Counted from the first letter of the stretch, positions 1 to 9,270 are shown. The stretch is 33,942 nucleotides of DNA from Lachnospiraceae bacterium (GCA_024684155.1 JAIKXK010000265.1:1-33942); one strand, 5' to 3'. Notes: generated by a model from the sequence alone, not told the origin. Made by a program: numbers and translations.

Positions 1-1
1 G

Positions 2-142
2 GCAAGAAAAATGATGCATATTCCTTTTGATGCACCGACAGAAGAACAAAGAATTTTACGTAATAAATTAATTCAATATGGATTATTTGGTGTAACTTAT
101 ACAAGTAATCCAGATTTTTTTAATGAAAAAAAAGACCAATAG
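2..142 (+). CDS. 3' end of an unidentified protein (partial)
   Basis: An open frame enters from the left edge and ends at TAG 140-142, giving a 46-residue C-terminal tail (ARKMMHIPFDAPTEEQ...). Two ATGs at 11 and 14 lack a clear ribosome binding site, so this is more likely the end of a longer upstream gene than a small gene. No domain can be recognised from this tail. It is on the same strand as the polysaccharide genes and its stop lies 22 nt before the preferred start of the next gene, so it probably belongs to the same operon. Identity is unknown. Confidence 0.5.
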   Translation, partial: ARKMMHIPFDAPTEEQRILRNKLIQYGLFGVTYTSNPDFFNEKKDQ

Positions 143-164
143 GTCCAAACTGTATGAGGCTTTT

Positions 165-1001
165 ATGATATCAGTTATTTTATTTGGAGAAAATAAAAAA
201 AGTTTAGAAAAGCAGACTTTAAAGGACATAGAAATTATTTCTGTAGGAGCGGAGGATATTTCTGCCAGAAATAAGGCTTTAAAGGAAGTAAAGGGAGAAT
301 ATGTAACCTTTGTCTCTGCGAAGGATGAATTGGCACCTGATTATTTAGAATATTTAACAAAGGGAATGGTAGGAGCGCATCTTAGTGTTTGTGGATATAA
401 CATAGAAGAAGATGGGAAATGTTTATATGAAACTCCTGAAAGCGTTCCTCGAATGATGAGTGGAGAAGATATGCAGTGCAGGTTGTTTTATCAGTATCAC
501 TATCAGGGATATCTGCAAAATAAAATGTTCCGCCGCCAAATCATTCAGTCGAAACACCTTTTGTTTGATGAGACGCTAGAAGAAAATGGGGATTTCTTGT
601 TTTTGATGCAGTATCTTCGTTATGCAAAGCTTGTTCGATTACAGCCGGAAGTGAAGTATCACTTTCATCCATATCAGGGTTTAAAGAAGAGTACTAAGAG
701 TGATGCTATGATGAAGATTTCTGAGACCGAAGGGTATTTGCGTTGCCTAAAAGAACTTCCAAAACGAAGTGATGCTATGTGGTTGGGAGAACAAACGGCA
801 GCGGGCAGTGCTTTAATGGCTTATGAAGCGATGGAAATTGAGGCCAGGAAAAAGAACGATCCTGAATTATTTGTAAAGAGCAGCATGAAAAAGATGGCAA
901 AAAAATGTCTCAAGTTAGATTATGAAATAGAAGATGAGGAAGAGGAACAGTTGTTTTTGGGATTGTTAGAATATTCGAAAACGGGAAAAGTTCTGTTATA
1001 G
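165..1001 (+). CDS. Degenerate GT2-fold glycosyltransferase-like protein
   Basis: The protein starts like a family 2 glycosyltransferase: a beta strand (ISVILFGEN), then SLEKQTLKDIEIISVG, an ARNKAL helix and KGEYVTFVSAKDELAPDYLEYL, which corresponds to the strand carrying the DxD metal site in normal members. Here the DxD position reads SAKDE and the donor-binding loop after the second strand is very short, so catalysis is uncertain. I chose ATG 165 (278 aa) because GAGG at 156-159 sits 5 nt upstream and the fold begins immediately. An in-frame ATG at 123 would overlap the upstream gene and has no ribosome binding site. The C-terminal half is charged and helical with no recognised domain. By context it acts in surface glycan assembly, either as an unusual transferase or as a non-catalytic partner. 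Confidence 0.65.
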   Translation: MISVILFGENKKSLEKQTLKDIEIISVGAEDISARNKALKEVKGEYVTFVSAKDELAPDYLEYLTKGMVGAHLSVCGYNIEEDGKCLYETPESVPRMMSGEDMQCRLFYQYHYQGYLQNKMFRRQIIQSKHLLFDETLEENGDFLFLMQYLRYAKLVRLQPEVKYHFHPYQGLKKSTKSDAMMKISETEGYLRCLKELPKRSDAMWLGEQTAAGSALMAYEAMEIEARKKNDPELFVKSSMKKMAKKCLKLDYEIEDEEEEQLFLGLLEYSKTGKVLL

Positions 1002-1010
1002 GATGAGTAT

Positions 1011-2465
1011 ATGATATTAATGAGTGCAAGTGGATATGATACTATCTTTCGACTCTATATAGTGGTGGGGCTAATTGTATTAGCTTTAGCAGCATTTTTT
1101 GTTTATAAAAAGATTTCTGGAGATAAAATATTTCTTTTTTTAATCTTGGGAGTAGGCAGTGTTTTGCTATTTGTAGAACCGATATTTGCAACTCCAGATG
1201 AACCATTACACTATGCCAATGCTTACCAAATATCCAGTTTTTTTTATGGAGAGGAATTTGGAGTAGGATATAGTACAAGACGTACCATAGATTGGCTGCC
1301 ACCTTATAAAGATAGTGAATTGACAAAAGAGGGGTATGATCGATATGTCTCTTCTTTTGGAGGAAATCAGGATAAAAGTACATATGTATTTTTTGATAAT
1401 TATGCCACCGGATCAAGTAAATTATTATACCTGTTTTCTGGGGTAGGCGTTACTTTGGCAAGAGTGTTTCAAACAAGTTTTGGAACTCTTTCCATAATGG
1501 GAGCCTTAGGCAATCTATTGTTTTACGCCTTTATGCTTTATTACAGTGCAAAGATAATCCCTGTAGGAAAACGTGTGATTTATGTGTTGGGACTAATGCC
1601 TATGTGTATGCAACAGGCGACTTCTTATTCCTATGATGCGGTGCTTATACCATGTGCTATATTGATTATAGCCATGGCATTACGAGTCTCGCAAGATAAG
1701 GCATTTCGTTTACGATGGTGGGATATTCTTTTCGCAGGATTTAGTTTTCTTGTTTTGTTTGTGGCAAAGGGAAAAGCATATTTCCCAATAGCAATCGCAG
1801 CGGGGATTATTATCTTTAAAAAGTCTTGGCTGGATAAAAAATATAAGAAATACTGGTTAGCCATAGGTAGCGTAGCAGTAATGGGAATTGTGGTATTCTT
1901 TTGTGTTTTACATGGAGGAGAACGAATCCTTGGGTTATTACATATGGAGCCAACAATCAACCGGAGCGGAAATCTTTCCTATGCGCCTATTTATTACTTT
2001 ACTCATATAAAAGAGACTTTTTCGATTTTTTCAAATACTCTTACAACAAGAGGAAGTGATTATCTTTATGAAATGGTTGGGGGAAAATTAGGATGGCTTC
2101 AGGTTTGGTTACATCCTGTGCTAATGAAATTGATCATGTTACTACTGATGCTTTCTTGCATACGAAGACCAGAGGAAAAGTCCTTACCCATCATAAAGCG
2201 AATATTAGTAACTGGATGCGCTTTTTTTGCAATTCTTCTTCCTATGTTTGCAATGTTAATTTTTGAGACGGAAAAAACATCAGTTGTGATTGAGGGATTT
2301 CAGGGACGATATATGCTGCCAAGTGTGTTGCCATTTTGTATATCCGTGTTTTTTTGGAAGAAACCACTTCTTTCCACGGAAAAAATAAAGGATGTATATT
2401 TTGCAGTCGTGGCTGGAATACTTTTGTATATATCTTATATAGATTTTTTAGTAAAAATAACATAA
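1011..2465 (+). CDS. DUF2142-like polytopic membrane protein (GT-C-like)
   Basis: The 484-aa protein is almost entirely transmembrane helices. After the second helix comes an outward-facing loop containing TPDEPLHYANAY (residues 61-72, acidic D63/E64 and H67), the hallmark of the DUF2142 family, which is related to GT-C glycosyltransferases. A second family feature is the GYSYDAVLIP-like segment around residues 205-215 (here YSYDAVLIP). Members are found in surface polysaccharide clusters and probably transfer or modify sugars on the outer face using polyprenyl-phosphate donors; the specific substrate is unknown. GGATGAG at 1001-1007 overlaps the previous stop codon and is the likely ribosome binding site for ATG 1011, with a second in-frame ATG at 1020 as alternative start. 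The gene ends 11 nt before glf. Confidence 0.75.
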   Translation: MILMSASGYDTIFRLYIVVGLIVLALAAFFVYKKISGDKIFLFLILGVGSVLLFVEPIFATPDEPLHYANAYQISSFFYGEEFGVGYSTRRTIDWLPPYKDSELTKEGYDRYVSSFGGNQDKSTYVFFDNYATGSSKLLYLFSGVGVTLARVFQTSFGTLSIMGALGNLLFYAFMLYYSAKIIPVGKRVIYVLGLMPMCMQQATSYSYDAVLIPCAILIIAMALRVSQDKAFRLRWWDILFAGFSFLVLFVAKGKAYFPIAIAAGIIIFKKSWLDKKYKKYWLAIGSVAVMGIVVFFCVLHGGERILGLLHMEPTINRSGNLSYAPIYYFTHIKETFSIFSNTLTTRGSDYLYEMVGGKLGWLQVWLHPVLMKLIMLLLMLSCIRRPEEKSLPIIKRILVTGCAFFAILLPMFAMLIFETEKTSVVIEGFQGRYMLPSVLPFCISVFFWKKPLLSTEKIKDVYFAVVAGILLYISYIDFLVKIT

Positions 2466-2476
2466 AGGAGAATAAA

Positions 2477-3592
2477 ATGAAATACGATTATTTAGTAGTT
2501 GGAGCAGGATTGTTTGGGGCAGTATTTGCATATGAAGCAAAGAAAAAAGGGAAAAAAGTTCTTGTTATAGATAAGAGAAATCATATTGCAGGTAATATTT
2601 ACACAGAAAAAAGAAGTGATATTAATGTTCATGTATATGGGGCTCATATTTTTCACACGAATGAGAAATCAACTTGGGAATATGTAAATCAGTTTGCAGA
2701 GTTTAACAACTATATTAACTCACCAATTGCCCGCTATAAGGACGAATTATATAATCTACCTTTTAATATGAATACATTTTCGAAGATGTGGAATATTAAA
2801 ACTCCTCAAGAGGCAAAGGATAAGATCGCGTCTCAGATTGCGGAATTAAATATTACAGAACCAAAGAATTTAGAGGAACAGGCACTTTCTTTAGCAGGAC
2901 GTGATGTATATGAAAAGCTAGTAAAGGGCTATACAGAAAAACAGTGGGGAAGAAGCTGTAGTGAGTTACCAGCTTTTATTATTAAGCGTTTACCACTACG
3001 TTTTACCTTTGATAATAATTATTTCAATGCTCGTTATCAGGGAATTCCAATGGGTGGCTACACTCAGATTGTTGAGAAAATGTTAGATGGGATTGAAGTA
3101 AGAACAAGTGAAGATTTCTTTGATGTAAAGAAGACAGGAAAACTTTCTGATGGCACGGAAGTAGAATATGACAAAATTTTATTTACAGGTCAGATTGATG
3201 AATACTATGATTCCTGCTTTGGACCTTTGGAATATCGTTCTGTTCGATTTGAAACAGAAGAATTAGAGGAAGAAAATTATCAGGGGAATGCAGTTGTAAA
3301 TTACACAGAAAGAGAAGTTCCATATACTCGAATTATTGAACATAAGCACTTCGAGTTTGGAACACAGCCTACAACGATTATTTCTAGAGAATATTCTTCT
3401 GAGTGGAAGCCAGGGGTAGAACCATATTATCCGGTGAATAATGAAAAGAATAATGCGTTATATGAAAAGTATGCTTCTCTTGCAGCAAAGGAAGAAAATG
3501 TAATTTTTGGTGGCCGTTTGGGACAGTATAAATACTACGATATGGATAAAGTAATTGAAGCTGCCTTAGAGTGCGTGAAGGAAAATTTGTAA
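2477..3592 (+). CDS. glf: UDP-galactopyranose mutase
   Basis: This enzyme interconverts UDP-galactopyranose and UDP-galactofuranose using reduced FAD, providing the Galf donor for the polysaccharide. Its 371 aa match the usual bacterial size. An N-terminal FAD-binding motif VVGAGLFGA lies at residues 7-15, followed by VLVIDKRNHIAGNIYTE, the signature VYGAHIFHT, EKQWGRS, and the ARYQGIPMGGYT segment near the active site. The start is ATG 2477, preceded by AAGGAG at 2465-2470. The frame is open further upstream, but that extension overlaps the DUF2142 gene and encodes no family sequence. It implies that galactofuranose is a component of the glycan; one of the neighbouring GT2 enzymes would have to use it. 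Confidence 0.96.
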   Translation: MKYDYLVVGAGLFGAVFAYEAKKKGKKVLVIDKRNHIAGNIYTEKRSDINVHVYGAHIFHTNEKSTWEYVNQFAEFNNYINSPIARYKDELYNLPFNMNTFSKMWNIKTPQEAKDKIASQIAELNITEPKNLEEQALSLAGRDVYEKLVKGYTEKQWGRSCSELPAFIIKRLPLRFTFDNNYFNARYQGIPMGGYTQIVEKMLDGIEVRTSEDFFDVKKTGKLSDGTEVEYDKILFTGQIDEYYDSCFGPLEYRSVRFETEELEEENYQGNAVVNYTEREVPYTRIIEHKHFEFGTQPTTIISREYSSEWKPGVEPYYPVNNEKNNALYEKYASLAAKEENVIFGGRLGQYKYYDMDKVIEAALECVKENL

Positions 3593-3669
3593 AGATTGGA
3601 TATATTTACGATTTTATGTTTTAATAAAGGGTGGCAGATTTAGAAAAAACAGGAAAAAGAGGACGTAGA

Positions 3670-4599
3670 ATGAAAAAGAAAATTGCCGTATTAATCCCTT
3701 GTTTCAATGAAAGTGTTACCATTGAAAAGGTAGTAAGGGATTATAAGAGGGCGTTGCCTGAAGCAGATATTTATGTATACGACAATAATTCAACAGATCA
3801 TACAGATGAAATCGCAAGAAAGGCTGGAGCCATTGTACGTTATGAAAGACGTCAGGGAAAAGGAAATGTAATACGCAGTATGTTCCAGCAAGTAGATGCT
3901 GATTGTTATTTGATGATTGATGGAGACGACACTTATCCTGCAGAAAATGCAAGAGAAATGTGTGAGTATGTTTTAAATGATGGTGTTGATATGGTAATTG
4001 GCGACCGTTTATCTTCTACATATTTTACAGAGAATAAACGAGCCTTTCATAATTTCGGAAATGTCTTAGTTCGAAAACTGATTAATGGATTATTTCATAG
4101 CAATGTAAAGGACATTATGACAGGCTATCGAGCATTTAGTAAAACTTTTGTAAAGTCCTTCCCTGTTCTTTCAAAGGGATTTGAGATTGAAACAGAAATG
4201 ACTATTCATGCTCTAGATAAGAATTTCAATTTAAAAGAAATACCAGTTACTTATAGAGACAGACCAGAAGGAAGTGAATCGAAGTTAAATACCTTTAGCG
4301 ATGGGTTCAAAGTTCTTAGAACCATTGCTTCCTTGTGCAGAGATTATAAACCACTATTTTTCTTTACAATATTGGCACTGTTATTCTTTGCAGTGGGGAT
4401 GATACTGTTTATCCCGGTATTCTCTGAATATTTAAGTACAGGATTGGTACTTCGATTCCCTACGTTGTTTGTGTCTTGTATGAGTTTTATTATAGCAATG
4501 CTTATGTATGTCTGTGGACTAATCTTAAGTGTAATAGCAAAGAAACATCGACAGTTGTTTGAACTATATTTATATCAGTTAGAAAAAACGGAGGAATAA
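3670..4599 (+). CDS. DPM1-like GT2 with two C-terminal membrane helices
   Basis: This is a polyprenyl-phosphate sugar synthase-type family 2 glycosyltransferase of 309 aa. It has the GT2 start VLIPCFNESVTIEKVV (residues 7-22), DNNSTDHT, the RQGKGN segment and a DGDD motif at 84-87 for metal-nucleotide sugar binding. RAFSKTF and KGFEIETEM follow as in the GtrB/DPM1/GacI group. Two hydrophobic helices near residues 229-251 and 265-290 anchor it in the membrane. ATG 3670 is chosen because AGAGGA (3658-3663) lies just upstream. An upstream GTG at 3631 has its purine tract directly abutting it and adds no conserved sequence. Its likely job is to make undecaprenyl-phosphate-linked sugar for the GT-C enzymes encoded in this operon. 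The exact sugar cannot be deduced. Confidence 0.87.
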   Translation: MKKKIAVLIPCFNESVTIEKVVRDYKRALPEADIYVYDNNSTDHTDEIARKAGAIVRYERRQGKGNVIRSMFQQVDADCYLMIDGDDTYPAENAREMCEYVLNDGVDMVIGDRLSSTYFTENKRAFHNFGNVLVRKLINGLFHSNVKDIMTGYRAFSKTFVKSFPVLSKGFEIETEMTIHALDKNFNLKEIPVTYRDRPEGSESKLNTFSDGFKVLRTIASLCRDYKPLFFFTILALLFFAVGMILFIPVFSEYLSTGLVLRFPTLFVSCMSFIIAMLMYVCGLILSVIAKKHRQLFELYLYQLEKTEE

Positions 4600-4601
4600 A
4601 A

Positions 4602-5480
4602 ATGAAGGGTATTATTTTAGCAGGTGGTAGTGGTACAAGACTTTATCCACTTACAAAGGCAATTTCAAAACAGATTATGCCTATTTATGACAAACCAATG
4701 ATTTATTATCCATTGTCTACTTTAATGTTGGCTGGAATTAGGGAAGTGCTTATTATATCAACTCCTAGAGATTTGCCAGTATTTGAAGAACTTTTAGGGG
4801 ATGGAAGCCAACTTGGAATGGAGATTTCCTATGCAGTGCAAGAGGCACCAAATGGTTTGGCAGAGGCTTTCATTATTGGCGCCGACTTTATTGGAGATGA
4901 TGCAGTCGCATTAGTATTAGGAGATAACATCTTCTATGGACAGAGCTTTTCAAAGGTGCTTCGCCAAACGGCAGAACGTACAGAGAACAATGCGGGAGCT
5001 ACTATTTTTGGTTACTATGTTCGCGATCCAAGAGAATATGGTGTAGTTGAATTTGATGAAGAAGGAACTGCAATTTCTATTGAAGAAAAACCGGAACATC
5101 CAAAGTCAAATTATGCAGTTCCAGGTTTATATTTCTATGACAATGATGTTGTAAAGATTGCGAAGTCTATTCAGCCATCTGCTCGTGGAGAATTAGAAAT
5201 TACTGCAGTAAATAATGCATACCTTGAAAGAGGAGATTTACATGTTGAAACTTTAGGCCGTGGATTTGCCTGGCTTGATACAGGAAATCATGATATGTTA
5301 CTTGCAGCTGCGAACTTTGTTTCAACTTTCCAAAAGAGACAGGGACTTTACATTTCTTGTATTGAAGAAATTGCTTATAAACGTGGATTCATTGACAAAG
5401 ATCAGCTTTTAAAATTGGCAGAACCATTAATGAAGACAGAGTATGGAAAATATCTTGTGGAAGTAGCAGAAGGTTTATAA
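4602..5480 (+). CDS. rmlA: Glucose-1-phosphate thymidylyltransferase
   Basis: RmlA makes dTDP-glucose from dTTP and glucose-1-phosphate, the first step to dTDP-L-rhamnose and other 6-deoxyhexoses. The 292-aa length is typical. The N-terminal nucleotide-binding signature GGSGTRLYPLT lies at residues 8-18, followed by KQIMPIYDKPMIYYPLS, QEAPNGLAEAF, the LVLGDNIFYG metal-site region, IEEKPEHPKSNYAVPGLYFYD and the GRGFAWLDTGNHD segment. GGAGG near 4590 precedes ATG 4602, only 2 nt after the previous stop. RmlC is encoded 4.7 kb downstream, but RmlB and RmlD are not in this window, so the pathway must be completed elsewhere. Confidence 0.97.
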   Translation: MKGIILAGGSGTRLYPLTKAISKQIMPIYDKPMIYYPLSTLMLAGIREVLIISTPRDLPVFEELLGDGSQLGMEISYAVQEAPNGLAEAFIIGADFIGDDAVALVLGDNIFYGQSFSKVLRQTAERTENNAGATIFGYYVRDPREYGVVEFDEEGTAISIEEKPEHPKSNYAVPGLYFYDNDVVKIAKSIQPSARGELEITAVNNAYLERGDLHVETLGRGFAWLDTGNHDMLLAAANFVSTFQKRQGLYISCIEEIAYKRGFIDKDQLLKLAEPLMKTEYGKYLVEVAEGL

Positions 5481-5483
5481 GAT

Positions 5484-7043
5484 ATGGGAATCATTCGTCG
5501 TGGATTGGCGTTTTGTAAAAAAGTTTATAAGTTTGGACCAGACAATGCCATAAAAGGTAGAAAAATTCGAATTGATTATTTGAAGCATAATTATAATCCT
5601 TTTTCTCATACAAAGATCCAGGAACAATATTTAAAGAGGGCAATTACAAATTGTAAACTAGACTTTACGGTTATCATACTTGGAGATGAGAATGAAAAAA
5701 CCTATGAGTCTGTTAAAGCTCAGCTTATAAAGCCAAAAGACATTCTTTATGGGAAAACCTTAACGAACATAAATGAGATAGCTAAGAAGGAAGAAACAGA
5801 CTATATAGTGATTCTTCCTTCCGGCTGTTTATTAAGTGATGTTTATTTGGCAAATATTGCTATGAGATTACAGGATGAATCAAGGGTGTGCCCAAAACTT
5901 ATTTATACTGATTCTATGGATTTTAAAGGGAATTATTTCTTTAAATCCGATTACGGTCCAGATAGTTTAAGTGCTCAAAACTATATTGGAAACATATTTG
6001 CAGTAAATCGAGAAGCCTTTCTAAAAGAGGGAGGATTCCAAAAAGATGATATAGATTCGGGAATACATGAATTTTTATTATCTTTTACAAAGACTGCTTT
6101 TGAGGATATAGAAAAAGAAGAAGAAATTATGCATATTACTTCTCCACTAGATTATTATCCGACCTTTGAATTAGAAATAGTGCCGTTTTCTTATGAGATT
6201 CAAAATCATCCAAAGATCTCTATTCTTATTCCAAACAAGGATAATAAGGAAGTACTAAAAACATGTATAGATTCTGTTTTGACGAAATCCACATATGATA
6301 ATTATGAAATAATAATTATTGAAAATAATAGTGAACAACAGGAAACTTTTGATTATTATGAATCCTTAACGGATGAAAGGATCAAGGTAATTACCTGTGT
6401 TACGGATTGGAATTATTCTTATATAAACAATTATGGATTAAAGTCTGTAACTGGTGAATATGTTATATTTTTAAATAACGATACAGAGGTGATTTCTTCA
6501 GATTGGATGGAGCAAATGTTGTATTTTGCGCAGAGAAAGGATGTGGGTGCTGTAGGAGCAAAACTTTTATACCCAGATCATACCATTCAACATGGAGGTG
6601 TAACCCTTGGAATTCGAGGAATTGCAGGCCATGCGTTTTTAGGATTTCCTGAAGAATCAAAGGGATATATGAATCGATTGATTTGTGTGCAAAATGTATC
6701 AGCTGTTACTGCAGCCTGCATGATGGTGAAAAAAACCATTCTTGATGAGGTCAAAGGATTTGATGAGGATTTTGCAGTTGCTTTTAATGATGTTGATTTA
6801 TGTATGAGAATTCGTAAATTGGGATATCGTATCGTAATGAATCCGCATGCAAGACTCTTTCATTATGAATCAAAAAGTCGAGGGCATGATGAAAATAATG
6901 CAGAAAAATTAAAGCGGTTTAACCGTGAATGTGATCGATTCGGAAAGCGTTGGTATCCTGAGTTAATGGGAATAGATCCCTATTATAATAGAAATTTAAC
7001 CATGTCTGCGGATGATTTTTCCTATGCAGATATTTATGAATAA
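5484..7043 (+). CDS. Tandem GT2 glycosyltransferase, RfbC/COG1216-like
   Basis: The 519-aa protein contains two GT2-like modules. Residues 60-190 resemble the later half of a GT2 module (DYIVILPSG, LIYTDSMDFKGNYFFKSDYGP, NYIGNIFAVNREAF) but lack a proper donor-binding start. Residues 243-500 form a complete module with KISILIPNKDNKEVLKTCIDS, NNDTEV at 331-336 as the DxD equivalent, IQHGGVTLG, CMMVKKTILDEVKGFDE, and NDVDLCMRIRKLGYRIV followed by HYESKSRG. This C-terminal module is the type found in rhamnan O-antigen and S-layer glycan polymerases, so a rhamnosyltransferase role is reasonable. The protein is soluble or membrane-associated in the cytoplasm. The start codon lies 3 nt after rmlA, suggesting translational coupling. 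Confidence 0.88.
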   Translation: MGIIRRGLAFCKKVYKFGPDNAIKGRKIRIDYLKHNYNPFSHTKIQEQYLKRAITNCKLDFTVIILGDENEKTYESVKAQLIKPKDILYGKTLTNINEIAKKEETDYIVILPSGCLLSDVYLANIAMRLQDESRVCPKLIYTDSMDFKGNYFFKSDYGPDSLSAQNYIGNIFAVNREAFLKEGGFQKDDIDSGIHEFLLSFTKTAFEDIEKEEEIMHITSPLDYYPTFELEIVPFSYEIQNHPKISILIPNKDNKEVLKTCIDSVLTKSTYDNYEIIIIENNSEQQETFDYYESLTDERIKVITCVTDWNYSYINNYGLKSVTGEYVIFLNNDTEVISSDWMEQMLYFAQRKDVGAVGAKLLYPDHTIQHGGVTLGIRGIAGHAFLGFPEESKGYMNRLICVQNVSAVTAACMMVKKTILDEVKGFDEDFAVAFNDVDLCMRIRKLGYRIVMNPHARLFHYESKSRGHDENNAEKLKRFNRECDRFGKRWYPELMGIDPYYNRNLTMSADDFSYADIYE

Positions 7044-7053
7044 GAGGTAGAGT

Positions 7054-8034
7054 ATGGATGCATCCATTGTGATCCCTGTAAAAAACGGGGGTAAACGTTT
7101 TGAAGATGTATTAAAAATGATATTTGCTCAAACTACAAATTACACCTATGAAGTGATTTGTGTTGATTCTGGTTCCTCTGACGATTCTGTGGCAGTGGCT
7201 AAGAAATATGGAGCAGATGTATATGAAATTCCACCAGAGGAATTTGGACATGGGAAGACAAGAAATTATGGGGCTTCTCTTGGAACGGGTGAGTTTATTA
7301 TATTCTTAACCCAGGATGCAACCCCTGCATCAGTTCATTGGCTGGACGCCATGATTGATGCCATGAAGTTGGATGAACAAATTGCAGGAGGATTCGGAAA
7401 ACATCTTCCATATGGAGATTGCAATCCACCAGATCGCCAGATGTTAGAAAATCATTTTGGACGATATGGAAATGAAAACTTTATTCATGAACTAACAGAA
7501 GATAAAAAGCAGCAATATTTTGAGGATGAAGGATATCGCCAGTATTTAAGTTTTTTTTCTGACAATTGTTCCTGTTTGCGTAGAAGTGTATGGGAGAAAA
7601 TCCCTTACGATGATACGGATTTTTCAGAAGATCAGATATGGGCTAGAAAAATATTAGAAGCTGGATATAAAAAGGTTTATGTGCCAGAGGGGGCGGTATA
7701 CCACTCCCACAATTATCCCATCAGTACCTATGGTCAAAGATATTATGATGAGTTTAAAGCACTATATCGGGTGCAACAGGCTTCTTTTTGTCCAGATTTA
7801 AAAACTTATATTCGAAGAGTATTAGGTGATACAAGATACCAGTGCAGTTATATAAAGCATTGTGGCGATTATAAAGCAATGGAAAAAATCAAATGGTATT
7901 TTTATTGTTTGAGAAGAAATATGATTCGATATGAGGCGGCCCATCGAGCAGTACAGTACTTCTCTTTGAGCGAGGAAAAGCAAAAGAAAATGGATGAGAA
8001 ATATTCTCAACAATTAAAGCAGATTAAAGGGTAA
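7054..8034 (+). CDS. GT2 glycosyltransferase, rhamnosyltransferase-like
   Basis: A 326-aa cytoplasmic family 2 glycosyltransferase. It begins with SIVIPVKNGGKRFEDVL, has VDSGSSDDSV (residues 38-47) for uridine/deoxythymidine contacts, EEFGHGKTRNYGAS (62-75), and IIFLTQDATPAS (82-93) carrying the QD metal-site region. The HG.TRN and TQDA motifs are characteristic of dTDP-rhamnose-using transferases such as RfbF/WbbL-type enzymes. FSDNCSCLRRSVWEKIPY and DQIWARKILEAGY complete the acceptor side. AGAGG near 7043-7048 precedes ATG 7054. Together with RmlA and RmlC encoded nearby it supports rhamnose or a related 6-deoxyhexose in the backbone. Linkage specificity cannot be read from the sequence. 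Confidence 0.88.
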   Translation: MDASIVIPVKNGGKRFEDVLKMIFAQTTNYTYEVICVDSGSSDDSVAVAKKYGADVYEIPPEEFGHGKTRNYGASLGTGEFIIFLTQDATPASVHWLDAMIDAMKLDEQIAGGFGKHLPYGDCNPPDRQMLENHFGRYGNENFIHELTEDKKQQYFEDEGYRQYLSFFSDNCSCLRRSVWEKIPYDDTDFSEDQIWARKILEAGYKKVYVPEGAVYHSHNYPISTYGQRYYDEFKALYRVQQASFCPDLKTYIRRVLGDTRYQCSYIKHCGDYKAMEKIKWYFYCLRRNMIRYEAAHRAVQYFSLSEEKQKKMDEKYSQQLKQIKG

Positions 8035-8037
8035 ACA

Positions 8038-9255
8038 ATGAGTGTAAAAAGAAAAGTTAGAACAATAATTGAAAATTTTGTGGGGAAGTATGGATATTCT
8101 TTGGTAAAAGATAATCCATATGGGGAAGATATTACAATGAGCCAGCGTTATCCCTGGATTGTGGATCGAAAAGAAATTCCTTTCGATAAAGAAGCCTTTC
8201 AAAACCGAGGGGAGAAAATAACACTTTCCTGGGTAATTCCAAATTTAGGACCGGGCTCTGGCGGACATTTAGATATTATTCGAGCAATCCATATTTTGCA
8301 CACCATGGGAATAAAGAATCGAATTTATATTTACAATGGAAATGAGAATACACCTTCTCATGAATTAAAAAACGCTGTAAAAGAATTTTATGGCTATGAC
8401 TTGGAAGATGACGAAATATATGCATCTACAAAGATGATGACCTATACAGATGGCGTAATCGCCACTTCGTGGCAGACCGCCTATATTGTTCGTAATTTTA
8501 ATAACTGCATTACAAAATTTTATTTTGTTCAGGATTATGAGCCATATTTTTATCCTATTGGTTCAGAATATGCCTTTGCAGAAAATACTTATAAATTTGG
8601 TTTTAGAGGAATTACTGCAGGGGGATGGCTTGAAAAAAAATTACATGATGATTATGGAATGAAAACAAAGGGATTTTCTTTTTCTTATGAAAGAAATCTT
8701 TATCATAAAATTGAAAAAAGAGATGATAAAAATCGTATCTTTTTTTATGCAAGACCTTATACAGAACGTCGAGCATTTGAGGTGGGCGTATTAGCTTTTG
8801 AAGAGTTAGCCCGTCGCATGCCAGATGTAGAAATTGTATTAGCAGGTCAGAAGCTAAATGCCTTCAAACTAAATTTCCCTTATGTAGATAAAGGAATTAT
8901 GAAATTAGAAGATTTATGTGATTTGTATTCTCAGTGTGATATGTGCGTTGTGCTTTCCATGACAAATCTTTCTTTATTACCAATGGAGGTAATGGCTTCA
9001 AATTCAGTGGTTGTTAGTAACAGAGGAGATAATAATGCCTGGTTATTGAATGAGGAAAATTCAGTACTGGTAGATACAGATCCTATGGAAATTGCAGACC
9101 GTTTGGAATACTTCCTTAAGCATAAGGAAGAGCTGGCGATTCGAAGAGAAAATGGTTTGAAAGAAGTAGAAAAATACACCTGGGAAGGTGAAATAAAAAA
9201 GGTATATGACTTTGTTAATGAGTGCATTAATGAGGATATGCAAAAGTATTTATAA
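8038..9255 (+). CDS. WsaF-like rhamnosyltransferase (GT4)
   Basis: The 405-aa protein resembles WsaF, the GT4 rhamnosyltransferase of the Geobacillus S-layer glycan. Diagnostic segments are WVIPNLGPGSGGHLDIIRAI (residues 65-84), where GSGGH at 73-77 is the N-terminal loop of a GT-B fold. KFYFVQDYEPYFYPIGSEY (about 161-179), FGFRGITAGGWL and the C-terminal nucleotide-sugar site with MEVMASNSVVVSNRGDNNAW and NEENSVLVDTDP follow. The whole two-domain architecture is intact, so it should be active on an undecaprenyl-linked acceptor in the cytoplasm. It starts 3 nt after the preceding gene with AAAGGG as ribosome binding site. Family assignment is from motif memory; sugar and linkage are inferred from context. 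Confidence 0.85.
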   Translation: MSVKRKVRTIIENFVGKYGYSLVKDNPYGEDITMSQRYPWIVDRKEIPFDKEAFQNRGEKITLSWVIPNLGPGSGGHLDIIRAIHILHTMGIKNRIYIYNGNENTPSHELKNAVKEFYGYDLEDDEIYASTKMMTYTDGVIATSWQTAYIVRNFNNCITKFYFVQDYEPYFYPIGSEYAFAENTYKFGFRGITAGGWLEKKLHDDYGMKTKGFSFSYERNLYHKIEKRDDKNRIFFYARPYTERRAFEVGVLAFEELARRMPDVEIVLAGQKLNAFKLNFPYVDKGIMKLEDLCDLYSQCDMCVVLSMTNLSLLPMEVMASNSVVVSNRGDNNAWLLNEENSVLVDTDPMEIADRLEYFLKHKEELAIRRENGLKEVEKYTWEGEIKKVYDFVNECINEDMQKYL

Positions 9256-9270
9256 AAAAGGAGAAACCTT

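Noticed and set aside
123..164. ATG 123 as start of the degenerate GT2 gene
   Set aside because: It overlaps the upstream gene by 20 nt and lacks a ribosome binding site; ATG 165 has GAGG at 5-nt spacing and starts at the fold.
2336..2476. Upstream extension of the glf frame
   Set aside because: It overlaps the end of the DUF2142 gene, while ATG 2477 has an AAGGAG site and begins exactly at the FAD motif.
3631..3669. GTG start for the DPM1-like GT2
   Set aside because: The purine-rich AAGG abuts the GTG with no spacing, and the added residues are not family sequence; ATG 3670 has AGAGGA upstream.
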